NCBI RefSeq assembly: GCF_027484945.1
Contig: NZ_JAIXRZ010000016.1
Coordinates: 20,972-84,971 of the forward strand
Length of the DNA: 64,000 nucleotides
Origin: Flavobacterium sp.
Lineage (GTDB): Bacteria > Bacteroidota > Bacteroidia > Flavobacteriales > Flavobacteriaceae
Direction of reading: 5' to 3'
Positions within the stretch are counted from its first letter, which is position 1, and each line of letters begins with the position of its first letter. The translations under genes and the position numbers were made by a program. Below, one piece after another: positions 8,330 to 18,400 of this stretch. The notes under the pieces were generated by a model. The model was not told the origin of the DNA. It saw nothing but the letters and a program-made list of their open reading frames with translations, and ran no database searches.

Positions 8330-9640
8330 GTGTTTCGACTATTTGATTTATCCCTTCGCATAAATGGTTTTCCCATAGTAAACGCTATCCGAGAATTCTC
8401 AAAAATTAAAGCAATTCTTCCCGAAAATTATTCAGATTATTTATCCGAAAAAAAGAAAGCAATAGTTGCATATCATTTACAACACAATCCATTATATCGT
8501 GATTTAATTCAGGACAAGACCAATTTGAATTGGGAAACATTGCCTGTAATGACTAAAAAACATTTTCAAAAACCTTTAGCAGAACGTTTGTCTGATGGCT
8601 ATGTGGTGAAAAATGTATACGTCAATAAAACATCGGGGTCAAGCGGTGATCCTTTTGTCTTTGCTAAAGATCCCTTTGCACATGCACTAACGTGGGCAAA
8701 TATTTTTGATAAATTTGGGTCCTATGGAATTGATTTTAATCGGTCCTATCAAGCCCGATTTTATGGTATACCCTTAGACCCTTTAGGATATGCTAAAGAA
8801 CGCATAAAAGACTTCTTAAGTCATCGGTATCGGTTTCCTATTTTTGATTTGTCCGACAAGGTTTTAGATCGGGTTCTAACCGCTTTTTGCCATAAAAAAT
8901 TTGATTACATCAATGGGTATACCAGTTCAATTGTTTTGTTTGCGAAATTTTTACAACACAAAAACATTGTCTTAAAAACCGTTTGTCCAACTTTAAAATG
9001 TTGCGTAGTCACCTCAGAAATGCTATTTCCGGAAGATAAAGTGTTGTTGGAAAAACAATTGGGGATACCCATAATAAATGAATATGGAGCCTCTGAATTG
9101 GATTTAATTGCGTTTCAAAATCTTGAAGGAGAGTGGCAAGTGAATTCAGAAACTTTATTTGTGGAGATTCTGGATGAAAATAACAACGTTTTACCCTATG
9201 GTCAAGAAGGTCGTGTAGTCATTACATCGCTATACAACAAAGCACATCCTTTTATTCGCTACGATATCGGTGATATCGGTGTTTTAGACGAAAAAAGCAC
9301 ACCTCAAAAACCGATTCTTAAAACGTTAATTGGTCGCACTAATGATATTGCCGTTTTGCCTAGTGGAAAAAAAGCTCCGGGGCTTACCTTTTATTATGTG
9401 ACAAAAAGCATCATTGAAGACGATGGAAATGTGCAAGAATTTGTAATTAAACAAACCAAAATTGATACTTTTGAAATCGAATACGTGAGTAAGATAGCCT
9501 TAAGTGAACTTCAGATCAAAGGGATTGAAAAAGCAATTGAGACCTATCTTGAACCCGGATTAACGTTTCATTTTTCGCGAAAAGAAAAATTAGAACGAAG
9601 TAAAAGTGGGAAATTAAAGCAATTTATTTCCTTTATATAA
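8330..9640 (+). CDS. Phenylacetate--CoA ligase family (CapK/PaaK-like) adenylating enzyme
   Basis: The 436-residue protein belongs to the ANL superfamily branch that includes phenylacetate-CoA ligase and the capsule protein CapK. The phosphate-binding loop (NKTSGSSGDPF) is near residue 101, NEYGASELD near 244 and YDIGDIG near 311. The apparent start is GTG, because the frame is closed by stop codons 12-18 bases upstream and no ATG is near. Position at the head of a polysaccharide operon suggests activation of an acid for sugar N- or O-acylation, or for attachment; this is inference. The substrate is unknown. Confidence 0.8.
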   Translation: MFRLFDLSLRINGFPIVNAIREFSKIKAILPENYSDYLSEKKKAIVAYHLQHNPLYRDLIQDKTNLNWETLPVMTKKHFQKPLAERLSDGYVVKNVYVNKTSGSSGDPFVFAKDPFAHALTWANIFDKFGSYGIDFNRSYQARFYGIPLDPLGYAKERIKDFLSHRYRFPIFDLSDKVLDRVLTAFCHKKFDYINGYTSSIVLFAKFLQHKNIVLKTVCPTLKCCVVTSEMLFPEDKVLLEKQLGIPIINEYGASELDLIAFQNLEGEWQVNSETLFVEILDENNNVLPYGQEGRVVITSLYNKAHPFIRYDIGDIGVLDEKSTPQKPILKTLIGRTNDIAVLPSGKKAPGLTFYYVTKSIIEDDGNVQEFVIKQTKIDTFEIEYVSKIALSELQIKGIEKAIETYLEPGLTFHFSRKEKLERSKSGKLKQFISFI

Positions 9641-9663
9641 ACCAAAATAATACTATTCATTCG

Positions 9664-10191
9664 ATGCCTATGCAAACTCCTATGCGCCCAAATGAAATGG
9701 TGCTGGATAAAATTTACTTTATCCGGGGCCAGAAAGTACTGTTGGATCGTGATTTAGCCCAACTCTACGGAATTGAAACGAAACGATTAAAAGAAGCTGT
9801 AAAGCGAAATCGATCTCGATTTCCTGAAGATTTTATGTTTATTTTAACTGATAATGAATTTCAAGAATGGAGGTCGCAATTTGCGTCTTCCAAATCATTA
9901 AAGATGGGTTTACGCCATGCGCCAATGGCTTTTACCGAGCATGGTATTTTAATGCTCTCAAGTATAATTCATTCGGATCAAGCGGTTTCCGTAAACATAC
10001 AAATCATGCGTTTGTTTACACAAATGCGGCAGTGGATTTTAGAACATTCCGATTTACAGCATAAAATCCAACAATTGGAACAAAAAGTGGATAACCACGA
10101 CAAAAATATAGAATTGGTATTTTCGTATTTGGATGAATTGAGCGAAGCACAACCGGAACCCACACGAAAACCCATCGGTTATAAAAATTAG
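9664..10191 (+). CDS. ORF6N domain-containing protein
   Basis: Residues 10-100 of this 175-residue protein match the ORF6N DNA-binding domain. The pattern is IRGQKVLLDRDLAQLYG, then KRNRSRFPEDFMF, then AFTEHGILMLSS. These domains occur in phage antirepressor-like proteins (KilA-N/Bro families) and are also scattered in Bacteroidota chromosomes. A C-terminal coiled coil of about 40 residues follows, suggesting oligomerisation. It lies in the same direction between the CapK-like gene (23 bases away) and wecB (3 bases away), so it is probably co-transcribed with polysaccharide genes. No other phage gene is near. A regulatory role is plausible but unproven. Confidence 0.85.
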   Translation: MPMQTPMRPNEMVLDKIYFIRGQKVLLDRDLAQLYGIETKRLKEAVKRNRSRFPEDFMFILTDNEFQEWRSQFASSKSLKMGLRHAPMAFTEHGILMLSSIIHSDQAVSVNIQIMRLFTQMRQWILEHSDLQHKIQQLEQKVDNHDKNIELVFSYLDELSEAQPEPTRKPIGYKN

Positions 10192-10194
10192 ATT

Positions 10195-11286
10195 ATGAAA
10201 ATTACTATCGTAGCTGGCGCGCGACCTAATTTTATTAAAATTGCTCCTATTATTCGAGCCATCGAAAGCAAACAACGTGACGGTGTATTGCTCTCGTATC
10301 GCTTGGTACATACAGGGCAACACTACGATAAAAACCTCAGCGATACATTTTTTGAAGAATTAAATATCCCAAAACCCGATGCAAATCTTGAAGTAAAAAG
10401 CGGCTCACAATCAGAACAAACGGCAAATATCATGGTAGCTTTTGAAAAAGAACTGCTAGCCCACCCTACGAATTTGGTTGTTGTGGTTGGTGATGTCAAT
10501 TCAACTATGGCATGCGCATTAGTTGCTAAAAAAATGAATCTAAAAGTTGCTCACGTTGAGGCCGGAATTCGTTCGGGTGATATGACGATGCCGGAAGAAA
10601 TCAACCGAATTGTAACCGACAGTATTACCGATTATTATTTTACAACCTCATCCTTAGCCACTTCAAATTTAATTGGTTATGGTGCACATCCAACCGATGT
10701 TCATTTTGTGGGTAATGTGATGATTGATACCTTATACCAAAATAAAAGTCGCTTTCAACAACCTGATTTTTGGTCAAAATATAAATTAGAAAAAGCAACA
10801 TATATTATTCTAACATTACACCGGCCCGCTAATGTAGATGAAGAAGATTCTCTTGTCCAATTACTGCAAGGTATTGATCGATTATCTAATGGGAAAAAAA
10901 TCATTTTTCCGGTTCATCCCCGAACCAAAGCTATTTTAGGGGAACGGCAACTGAATACGCCCAACATCATATTTATTGAACCACAAGGATACCTTAATTT
11001 CATGTATTTGGTAGCCAATAGTTTTGCGGTTATTACCGATAGCGGAGGAATTTCTGAAGAAACAACGGTATTGGGTATTCCGTGTTTTACTTTACGAAAC
11101 AATACCGAACGTCCTGAAACCATAACCGTTGGAACCAATTACTTAGTGGGCACAAAAATTGAAAGTTTGATACACATATATACCTCATTTTTGGAAAACG
11201 GACTAAAAGCAGCCGGAATTCCAGAATTATGGGATGGACGAGCTGCAGAACGTATTGTGGAAATTTTAGTACAAAAAGACCTGTAA
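10195..11286 (+). CDS. wecB: UDP-N-acetylglucosamine 2-epimerase (non-hydrolysing)
   Basis: The enzyme interconverts UDP-GlcNAc and UDP-ManNAc in the cytoplasm to supply precursors for surface polysaccharide. The 363-residue length is normal for WecB. Visible motifs include the N-terminal AGARPNFIKIAPI, HVEAGIRSGDMTMPEEINR in the middle (conserved E and R residues), TLHRPANVD and TDSGGISEE towards the C-terminus. The stop codon overlaps the ATG of the following glycosyltransferase (TAATG), indicating coupled translation. Confidence 0.92.
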   Translation: MKITIVAGARPNFIKIAPIIRAIESKQRDGVLLSYRLVHTGQHYDKNLSDTFFEELNIPKPDANLEVKSGSQSEQTANIMVAFEKELLAHPTNLVVVVGDVNSTMACALVAKKMNLKVAHVEAGIRSGDMTMPEEINRIVTDSITDYYFTTSSLATSNLIGYGAHPTDVHFVGNVMIDTLYQNKSRFQQPDFWSKYKLEKATYIILTLHRPANVDEEDSLVQLLQGIDRLSNGKKIIFPVHPRTKAILGERQLNTPNIIFIEPQGYLNFMYLVANSFAVITDSGGISEETTVLGIPCFTLRNNTERPETITVGTNYLVGTKIESLIHIYTSFLENGLKAAGIPELWDGRAAERIVEILVQKDL

Positions 11287-12470
11287 TGCAAGAAATACTC
11301 ATTATTTCTAATTATTATCCCCCCGAAAAAGGGGCGGCAGCCAATCGTATTGAACAAATGGCTTTGCAACTCCAAAAAAACAAGTATTCGGTTTCCGTAG
11401 TCTGTCCATTGGGAAATTACCCTAAAGGGGCATTGTTTCCAGAATACAAAGGGAAATTTTCGGTAACTGAAAATCAAAACGGTATTCGTGTAAAGCGCCT
11501 TTGGATTTATCCAAGTAATAGTAAAAATAAGGCCAAGCGCTTGTTGTCTATCGTATCTTTTGCAACGGTGTTAGTGCTTTATTTACTCTTTAAAAAAACA
11601 CCGAAGAAAGTAGTCGTACAATCGCCCCCCTTATTACTTTCCTTCTTATCGGTTGCAGTACTTTCTTTAAAAAAGAAAAAAATGATATTAAATGTATCCG
11701 ATTTATGGCCAATGGCTGCTTTAGAGCTCAATGCTTTAAAAAAAGGGTCCCTTTCGCACAAAGTTTCATTATTTATGGAACGGTTTATCTATAAAAATGC
11801 AACCGTGGTATTGGGTCAGTCACAAGAAATATTGGATCATATCTACACCCTATTTCCAAATAAAATCGGATTTTTATACCGTAATTACCCCGATCTTGAT
11901 GGAAAGCAATTAGCGCTTACAACAAGTACTGAATCAAAAATAAAAATTTTTTATGCCGGCTTATTGGGTGTAGCTCAAGGTGTTGATGCCTTGTGTCAAC
12001 ATATAAAATTGGAAAATACTCTAATTGAATTGCACATCTTTGGGGATGGAGCTGAAAAAAAAGAAATCGAAGACTATTTAAAGCATCACCCAAATCAGCC
12101 TATTTTTTTTCATGGAATGATAGACCGAAATACGTTGCATTCAACCTTGAAGTCCTTTGATATTGCCATAGTTCCTTTAACTACAAGAATATATGGTTCG
12201 GTACCTTCTAAAATTTTTGAATATGGAAGTTTGGGCTTTCCAATACTTTATTTTGGAGGCGGTGAAGGCGAGACAATTGTAGAAGAGTATGATTTAGGAT
12301 GGGTAGTGCCCGTTGGAGATTATACTGCTTTAAATGCACAAATTCAAGAAATCAATCGGCTTTCTAAATCGGAAATCAATCAAAAAAAGTCGCTAATATT
12401 TAGAAAAACTCAAGAGGTTTTTGATATTCAACAGCAAGTGAAAACCTTAATTGATCAAGAGGTGTTTTAG
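11286..12470 (+). CDS. Glycosyltransferase family 4 protein
   Basis: A GT-B fold glycosyltransferase of 394 residues. I start it at the ATG overlapping the wecB stop, where the protein begins EILIISNYYPPEKGAAANRI, the usual N-terminal acceptor-side motif of GT4 enzymes that use WbuB-like donors. The upstream-extended frame reads through wecB and is not likely. The donor-binding half carries YGSVPSKIFEYGSLGFPIL with the expected glutamate. It probably adds one sugar to the lipid-linked repeat unit. Its last 4 bases overlap the convergent initiating transferase gene. Confidence 0.87.
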   Translation: MQEILIISNYYPPEKGAAANRIEQMALQLQKNKYSVSVVCPLGNYPKGALFPEYKGKFSVTENQNGIRVKRLWIYPSNSKNKAKRLLSIVSFATVLVLYLLFKKTPKKVVVQSPPLLLSFLSVAVLSLKKKKMILNVSDLWPMAALELNALKKGSLSHKVSLFMERFIYKNATVVLGQSQEILDHIYTLFPNKIGFLYRNYPDLDGKQLALTTSTESKIKIFYAGLLGVAQGVDALCQHIKLENTLIELHIFGDGAEKKEIEDYLKHHPNQPIFFHGMIDRNTLHSTLKSFDIAIVPLTTRIYGSVPSKIFEYGSLGFPILYFGGGEGETIVEEYDLGWVVPVGDYTALNAQIQEINRLSKSEINQKKSLIFRKTQEVFDIQQQVKTLIDQEVF

Positions 12471-13828
12471 TAGGCTTTTTCTTCTCCTTTAAAAATATTG
12501 ATAACCGTTTGAAAAATAATTTTAATATCCATTACAAACGACCAGTTTTCAATGTAAAATACATCGTATTTAATACGATTAATCATGTCCTCATCGGTCT
12601 CAATTTCACCACGAAATCCCTTAACTTGAGCCAAACCTGTAATCCCAGGTTTTACATACAAACGCACCATGTATTTTTTGATTTTGGTGGCATAGGCTTT
12701 ATTTTGTGACCAAAGGTGTGGTCGTGGCCCTACAACAGACATGTCCCCTAAGAAAACATTAAAAAATTGAGGTAATTCATCAATACTCGTTTTTCGCATA
12801 AAACGTCCCATACGTGTAACCCGCGGATCATTTCGAGAAGCTTCCTGTTCTGTATTCAAATTTCTATGCATTGAACGAAACTTATAGCAGAAAAACTCTC
12901 GTTCATCTAAACCCGGACGCCCTTGAACAAAGAAAATAGAACCCCTTGATTCGATCAAAATCAGTAATCCAATTATGGGTGTTAACCAGGAAAGAACAAA
13001 TACAATAACTATTGAGGAAAACAAAATGTCAAATGCCCGTTTAAATCCTTTAACTAAAGGGTCATGCAATGAGGTTTTTTGAAGCGATAATACCGGGAAC
13101 AACTCGTAATAATCAATCTTCAAGTTTTTCGTCAAAATATCTTTTGTGTCTGGAATAAACTTGATTGTTTTTAAATTTTCATCTGCAAATTGAATCAAAT
13201 CTTTTATTTTCTCATTCGAAATTTCATTCAAAGAACAATAAATTTCATCTATACGGTTTTCTAAAACATATTGCTTTACCTCTTCAACTCTACCCCGTAT
13301 CTCTAGTCCTTGTTTCTTATCGGAAAAAAATCCAAAAAAACGATACCCGTAATCTTGGCGCGTTTCAAAAACCTCTTTTAGATTTAGGGCTTCATTCGTA
13401 TACCCAATTATAATCGCTGAACGAAAATTATTATGGGTTAGTAATCGGTATTTTTTTAAATAATAAAAGAAAAAATATTTAAAAGCAGTAATGATAACAA
13501 AGCTTATCGATAAAAACCAAGCAATAGCATTTCCACTAAAAACCGTAGTTTTTGCAAAAGGAAAAAAAGCGATAACCACCAATAAGAAAATGGTCGATTG
13601 CTTAAGTAATTTTGAAATGATTTCTACCGGTGATGTAAAGCGATAGACTTCATAAAATCGAACTAAAATTGCGATGAAAAACCAAGCAAAAATTTGATAT
13701 GGAATATAGTACGTAAAATCGACGTATAAATTGCTAAAAAAGTAGATGCTAAGTGCATTCACTACTAGTAAATCCAGTAGTATACTTATAGGGCGAATAT
13801 ATTTGGAATATCGTCCGGTATGATGCAC
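12467..13828 (-). CDS. Polyprenyl glycosylphosphotransferase (initiating sugar-phosphate transferase, WcaJ-like)
   Basis: This 453-residue protein has four N-terminal membrane helices, a soluble nucleotide-fold-like middle and a C-terminal sugar-transferase domain. The C-terminal domain, from about residue 260, has GFKRAFDILFSS, then a membrane segment, then YKFRSMH, RKTSIDELPQF and MSVVGPRPH, the catalytic core of the family. It transfers a hexose- or HexNAc-phosphate to undecaprenyl phosphate, the first step in building the repeat unit. It is followed 13 bases downstream on the minus strand by nothing in its own direction except the convergent GT4; upstream is the decarboxylase gene at 13842. 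Confidence 0.9.
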   Translation of the reverse strand: MHHTGRYSKYIRPISILLDLLVVNALSIYFFSNLYVDFTYYIPYQIFAWFFIAILVRFYEVYRFTSPVEIISKLLKQSTIFLLVVIAFFPFAKTTVFSGNAIAWFLSISFVIITAFKYFFFYYLKKYRLLTHNNFRSAIIIGYTNEALNLKEVFETRQDYGYRFFGFFSDKKQGLEIRGRVEEVKQYVLENRIDEIYCSLNEISNEKIKDLIQFADENLKTIKFIPDTKDILTKNLKIDYYELFPVLSLQKTSLHDPLVKGFKRAFDILFSSIVIVFVLSWLTPIIGLLILIESRGSIFFVQGRPGLDEREFFCYKFRSMHRNLNTEQEASRNDPRVTRMGRFMRKTSIDELPQFFNVFLGDMSVVGPRPHLWSQNKAYATKIKKYMVRLYVKPGITGLAQVKGFRGEIETDEDMINRIKYDVFYIENWSFVMDIKIIFQTVINIFKGEEKAY

Positions 13829-13841
13829 TTTTTAACTAATT

Positions 13842-14825
13842 TTAGTGAATATAATTTTTAAAATCTTTGTGTTCTTCGCGTAATAACTCTTCGGATGAAA
13901 GCGATTTAAAATACGCATAGGTTTTTTGCATCCCTTCGGAACGACTTACTTTGGGTTCCCAGCCCAAAATTTCTTTTGCTTTAGTAATATCGGGTTGACG
14001 TTGCAATGGATCATTAACCGGAAGTGGATGGTATACCACTTTTTGATTGGTTCCAGTTAGTTTAATGATTTCTTCTGCAAAGTCGCTAATGGTGATTTCA
14101 TCGGGGTTGCCAATATTAACAGGCAAATGATAATCGGATAAAAGCAAACGAAATATTCCCTCTACTTGATCGGTTACATAGCAAAAGGAGCGTGTTTGAC
14201 TACCATCGCCAAAAACGGTTAAATCCTCACCGCGTAAGGCTTGACCTATAAAGGCGGGGATTACTCGTCCATCATTGAGTCGCATTCGGGGGCCATAGGT
14301 GTTGAAAATGCGTACAATACGAGTCTCTACACCATGAAATGTATTGTAGGCCATCGTAATGGATTCTTGAAAGCGTTTAGCTTCGTCATATACTCCCCTC
14401 GGACCAATAGTATTTACGTTTCCGTAATAATCTTCAGTTTGTGGATGAATTAATGGATCTCCATATACTTCTGAGGTCGAGGCAATTAAAATACGTGCTT
14501 TTTTTACCCGTGCCAATCCCAATAAATTATGAGTGCCCAACGAGCCAACTTTAAGGGTTTGAATAGGTATTTTTAAGTAATCTATCGGACTTGCAGGTGA
14601 TGCAAAATGAAGAATATAATCTAAATTACCAGGCACATGAACAAATTTGGTCACATCATGGTGATAAAACTCAAAGTTTTTTTCTTTAAATAAATGTTCA
14701 ATGTTTTTTAAATCACCAGTAATTAAGTTATCCATTCCGATTACAAAATACCCTTCTGCTAAAAAACGATCACATAAATGGGAACCTAAAAAGCCCGCTG
14801 CACCGGTGATTAATATTCTCTTCAT
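13842..14825 (-). CDS. UDP-glucuronate decarboxylase-like SDR (UXS family)
   Basis: An extended short-chain dehydrogenase of 327 residues. It shows the NAD loop [12 protein letters not shown] at residues 7-18, the catalytic YDEAK (YxxxK) near residues 147-151 and NTYGPRM near 177. The combination [11 protein letters not shown] plus [11 protein letters not shown] is characteristic of UDP-xylose synthase, which oxidatively decarboxylates UDP-glucuronate to UDP-xylose. Related epimerases or dTDP-glucose 4,6-dehydratases share the fold, but the DEAKR context favours UXS. It overlaps the upstream polymerase/ligase gene by 4 bases, so the genes are coupled. Confidence 0.82.
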   Translation of the reverse strand: MKRILITGAAGFLGSHLCDRFLAEGYFVIGMDNLITGDLKNIEHLFKEKNFEFYHHDVTKFVHVPGNLDYILHFASPASPIDYLKIPIQTLKVGSLGTHNLLGLARVKKARILIASTSEVYGDPLIHPQTEDYYGNVNTIGPRGVYDEAKRFQESITMAYNTFHGVETRIVRIFNTYGPRMRLNDGRVIPAFIGQALRGEDLTVFGDGSQTRSFCYVTDQVEGIFRLLLSDYHLPVNIGNPDEITISDFAEEIIKLTGTNQKVVYHPLPVNDPLQRQPDITKAKEILGWEPKVSRSEGMQKTYAYFKSLSSEELLREEHKDFKNYIH

Positions 14826-16135
14826 ACGTTACTTTCAGTTTCCTTATGGGCTAAGGAATTATAAATACAATAGAACAGGGTGAAAAATAAGACTCCCCGT
14901 TGTCGCGACAAAAATGACTCGGTCAAAAATAAGCTTATAATCAATATTGCAAAAGAAAAATGAACGAAATCTTTACGATTAATAGCTGTTTTTAAATTTA
15001 CTAAGACCATTACAATGCATAGTAGGAAACCAAAAACACCAATCTCTGCAAAAAATTGAATATATTGGTTGTGGAAATTAAACACATCATAACCTTCATA
15101 CAATTGGTAAGCAATGCGTTTTTGTTTAATTTTTAAATCTGTTGCATTGGCACCATAACCTGTGAACCATTTCCCGTCTTCTTGCATCATTTCTTTAAAA
15201 ATTCGAAGCTGATAAACCCGAAGTGCAGTCCCAGGAAAAAAATCATTTTTATTAAAAACAGGCCGATTCCAGGCATCTTTAATTGAAACATTAAATACTT
15301 TTTCTGTAGGTTTTCCTATATCTTGATTAATAGAAACCGCTTCTGTATTGGATGCAATTTCCAAGTAAAAACGCTCTTTTACCTTTCCTGAAAAGATAAC
15401 GCCAATGGATAACAAACCTATAAAAACAGTCCATTTCAGACGTTTCGAAAGTTGATTTCTAAATAAATAATAGGTTCGAAAAAGTGCCAAAATAAAAAAT
15501 AGCACAATGATATTTTTAGACGATAATAATACAATACATAAGGCTAGAATTCCCATTGAAAAATAGTCCCAAAGTGTACGCTTTATCTTTTCCAAAACCA
15601 TAAAAAACCCAAGTGCTAAATACAAAGAAACGTGAATCGCATTAAGGTCGTTTGTAACTAATTCATGGTAAAAAAACACATGAGTAGATCCAGTAATACC
15701 GTATTTAATTGCTGCTTTTAACAACCAAAAAAGGGCATAAAATGTATACCCAAACACATATCCGTTTTTTACTTTTTGTAGTGCATTTTCGTTTTCCAAT
15801 CTATGCCAAAAAAACACCAGTGGAAAAAGAAGTAAGGGAATTTGTTTGCTTAATGCTGAAATGGTTAACGAAGGGGTTATGCTCCAAAAATAAGACACGG
15901 CTATTCCAAAATACAAAACGATAGGAATCCATAACGATTTGGAATTTTGAAAGGCTCCTTTAGGATAAAAAATAATCCCATAAACAACCAAAATAATAGC
16001 TGCAATACTACTAAATATATACGGTAAAGGAAGCGTTAATAAAACCAGGAGGACTAAATAGGCAAACGAATTTTGGTGAAGATCAAGGCTTACCTTTTTC
16101 CATACATTCTTCAAATAATTGTAGATATTCACCAT
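14822..16135 (-). CDS. O-antigen ligase/polymerase family membrane protein
   Basis: The 437-residue protein has about ten to twelve membrane helices and a large periplasmic loop around residues 240-330. It carries a Wzy_C/WaaL-type region with GYGANATD and [15 protein letters not shown]; the H in the HNQY segment is typical of this superfamily. Members either polymerise repeat units (Wzy) or ligate them to a lipid core (WaaL). A second such protein is encoded at 18397-19626, so one of each is possible. The start at 16135 overlaps the upstream glycosyltransferase by 53 bases; no later methionine is near, so the start is uncertain. Confidence 0.8.
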   Translation of the reverse strand: MVNIYNYLKNVWKKVSLDLHQNSFAYLVLLVLLTLPLPYIFSSIAAIILVVYGIIFYPKGAFQNSKSLWIPIVLYFGIAVSYFWSITPSLTISALSKQIPLLLFPLVFFWHRLENENALQKVKNGYVFGYTFYALFWLLKAAIKYGITGSTHVFFYHELVTNDLNAIHVSLYLALGFFMVLEKIKRTLWDYFSMGILALCIVLLSSKNIIVLFFILALFRTYYLFRNQLSKRLKWTVFIGLLSIGVIFSGKVKERFYLEIASNTEAVSINQDIGKPTEKVFNVSIKDAWNRPVFNKNDFFPGTALRVYQLRIFKEMMQEDGKWFTGYGANATDLKIKQKRIAYQLYEGYDVFNFHNQYIQFFAEIGVFGFLLCIVMVLVNLKTAINRKDFVHFSFAILIISLFLTESFLSRQRGVLFFTLFYCIYNSLAHKETESNV

Positions 16136-17183
16136 TTATTTTCTCCCAATTGAACTGATGTACAATCGCTTCGTAGTTGTTTTTTATAAAGTGCAAGTTA
16201 TCACTTTTTTTGGCACTTTTAAGAATATGAGCGACATCTTTCGGAGTGGAGAAGAAATAGGCATTCTCTTTTAATACGCCTTTATTAAAATCATTATTGT
16301 GAGCCGCAATTAAAGCTTGGGAAGCCATTGCTTCCAATAATGATGGATTAGTACCGCCAACGGAATGCCCATGGAAATACAAATTACAGTGGTAGCGTAA
16401 ATTATTTAAATGTTCCAAATTATAGATACCACCCATAAATCGGATGTGAGCATAATTTGCATAACGATTTTTTAAGTACGTTCCATACTTCGTTTCGTGT
16501 TTTCCAACAACTAATATGGGAGTTGTGTCACCACTTTCGACGACGCCATCCAAAACTATTTGAAAATTGTTTTCAGGCTCAAAACGCGCCATAATCATAT
16601 TATAATTTCCTGCTTCTACCGCATAGTTTTTCAAAAAACTTGCATCGGGATTGTTAAATGGGTAGGCGCCATAGGCAATATAGGTAGATTCTTTGTTGTA
16701 CCGCTGCTTCAAAAACTTTTGAATACCCAATGAATCTGAAACCAAATAATCGCTACTAAAAGCAGCCAGACGCTCAGCAAATTTCAAAAATTGTTGTACT
16801 AGAGGGTTATATTTGGATCGCTTCCACTCAATTCCATCCATATTGGTGATGATAATTGGTTTTTTGGGAAGCAAGAAAAACCAAATCGAATTACTTGTAT
16901 AACCCAATTGTAATACGATATCAAAATCACGTTTTCGAGCATCTTTTATACAATTGTAATCGTATATAAATTGCCCAAATGTTCCCAATTTATATTCGGG
17001 ATCGTATTGATGAATAATATGCACTCCATGAAAAGTTTTCTCTTGAAATTGATGATCATGGGAATTATAACAGTATACCTCATGCCCTTTTTCAACCAAG
17101 TAAACCGAAAAAAATTCAGCAAATTGCTCAAATCCTCCGTAATAATTGGGTATGCCGCGGGTTCCAAGTATAGCTATTTTCAT
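16083..17183 (-). CDS. DUF1972-type glycosyltransferase (rhamnosyltransferase-like, GT4 fold)
   Basis: The 366-residue protein begins IAILGTRGIPNYYGGFEQF, the signature of the DUF1972 N-terminal domain found in rhamnosyl- and related transferases. A GT-B C-terminal half follows, with HGHSVGGTNPSLLEAMASQ as the donor-binding motif. It likely adds a rhamnose or similar deoxysugar to the repeat unit, which fits the rfb genes further along the locus. A TATTTTTG box at 17210-17203 could start transcription of this gene and those downstream of it. Confidence 0.87.
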   Translation of the reverse strand: MKIAILGTRGIPNYYGGFEQFAEFFSVYLVEKGHEVYCYNSHDHQFQEKTFHGVHIIHQYDPEYKLGTFGQFIYDYNCIKDARKRDFDIVLQLGYTSNSIWFFLLPKKPIIITNMDGIEWKRSKYNPLVQQFLKFAERLAAFSSDYLVSDSLGIQKFLKQRYNKESTYIAYGAYPFNNPDASFLKNYAVEAGNYNMIMARFEPENNFQIVLDGVVESGDTTPILVVGKHETKYGTYLKNRYANYAHIRFMGGIYNLEHLNNLRYHCNLYFHGHSVGGTNPSLLEAMASQALIAAHNNDFNKGVLKENAYFFSTPKDVAHILKSAKKSDNLHFIKNNYEAIVHQFNWEKINGEYLQLFEECMEKGKP

Positions 17184-17202
17184 GCAAAATATTATTTCGT
17201 TG

Positions 17203-17210
17203 CAAAAATA
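17203..17210 (-). promoter_or_regulatory. TAnnTTTG -7 box before the DUF1972 glycosyltransferase
   Basis: TATTTTTG on the minus strand is 19 bases before the ATG at 17183, within the 59-base gap between two glycosyltransferase genes. Confidence 0.5.
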
Positions 17211-17242
17211 GGGGTTTTACGGTATAAAAAATGATTTTCTTC

Positions 17243-18400
17243 TTAAGAAAGCTGTTCAAAAAGCTGTTCAAAAGCTTGGGTATAGCTTTGAATAGAGAAA
17301 TGATTAAGCGCACGGATTTTGCCTGCTTCACCCATGGTCTTAACTTTTTCTGGATTCAGTAGTAGCGTTTGCATGGCGTTTGTCAATGCTGGAATATCGG
17401 CAGGGGGAAACAAAAATCCAGTTTGATTAGACACAACAATTTCTGTCAATCCACCATGATTAGAAGCAATAACCGGTTTTCCAGCTAACATGGCTTCAAC
17501 AGCGACCAAGCCAAAGGGTTCCGGTTCGGTTGAAGGAACTAATGCAATATCTATGGCTGCCCAAAAGGAATGTATGTTTTCTTGAAATGGAATTTGAAAC
17601 ACTTGGGTTTGTAATCCATACTGACGAATTGCTGTTTGTAATGTTTCCTCAAAATGCTCTTGATTGGGTGGAGCTGAACCAATAAACAATAATCGGGAAT
17701 TCGGAAATTCTGACGCAATAGGCACAAAGGCTTCCAAAGCAGTGAGCTGTCCTTTCCAACGGCTAATTCTTCCGACTAAAGCAAAAACCCTATCGGTAGT
17801 TTTAGCATGAAAATAGCGTTCCCTAATTTCCATTTTTTCAGCTTCAGAAACAGGGTTAGGTGTTTCCAATCCGTTGTGAATAACACTGCTTTTTGGGGTT
17901 AAAGGGGCTGTGGCATTCCAAAAATCAGCGGTAGCTTTTGAATTGTAAACGATTTTGGTAGTCGATTTGAGTGCTAATAATTTTCCAAACGTTTTTTTAA
18001 AAATTCCAGGAGATTCTATAATTTCATGGACATGCCATACGTGAGGGATTTGTAACTTTTTAGCAGCAAATACACCCAATAAAACGGCCAATGTGTTGGA
18101 ATAAATTAAATCGAAATGGTGTTGCGCGTGAAGCTTTTTAACCGTTGCTAATCCCGTTTGAATATCTTTAATAAATCGAATAAGGTTCATTGGAGTAACC
18201 ATTTTTCGATACAATTTCAAAACGGGTGTGATATGAACTTCTGCTTGACAAGCCTCTAAAGCAGGGCGCAAAGGGCCGTCAAAAGGAAGCAATACAACAA
18301 TTTTATACTGTTGTGGATTCAGGTTTTTAATCAATGCTAGTAAGGTTTTATCAGAACCATACAATTCGGCCGCTTGGTGAATAAACAATAGGGTTCTCAT
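17243..18400 (-). CDS. Glycosyltransferase family 4 protein
   Basis: A GT-B glycosyltransferase of 385 residues. The N-terminal half opens LLFIHQAAELYGSDKTLL. The C-terminal half has ALVGRISRWKGQ near residue 210 and PFGLVAVEAMLAGKPVIAS near 300, with the EX7E-type glutamates that bind the nucleotide-sugar. It overlaps the upstream polymerase-like gene by 4 bases (ATGA), so the two are translationally coupled. Donor and acceptor cannot be predicted. Confidence 0.88.
   Translation of the reverse strand: MRTLLFIHQAAELYGSDKTLLALIKNLNPQQYKIVVLLPFDGPLRPALEACQAEVHITPVLKLYRKMVTPMNLIRFIKDIQTGLATVKKLHAQHHFDLIYSNTLAVLLGVFAAKKLQIPHVWHVHEIIESPGIFKKTFGKLLALKSTTKIVYNSKATADFWNATAPLTPKSSVIHNGLETPNPVSEAEKMEIRERYFHAKTTDRVFALVGRISRWKGQLTALEAFVPIASEFPNSRLLFIGSAPPNQEHFEETLQTAIRQYGLQTQVFQIPFQENIHSFWAAIDIALVPSTEPEPFGLVAVEAMLAGKPVIASNHGGLTEIVVSNQTGFLFPPADIPALTNAMQTLLLNPEKVKTMGEAGKIRALNHFSIQSYTQAFEQLFEQLS

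Noticed and set aside
9664..10191. A prophage or prophage remnant at the ORF6N gene
   Set aside because: No integrase, capsid, terminase or other phage gene flanks it; the neighbours are polysaccharide biosynthesis genes on the same strand.
10054..10323. A minus-strand reading frame across the ORF6N-wecB junction
   Set aside because: It is the shadow of two recognisable plus-strand genes and has no family pattern of its own.
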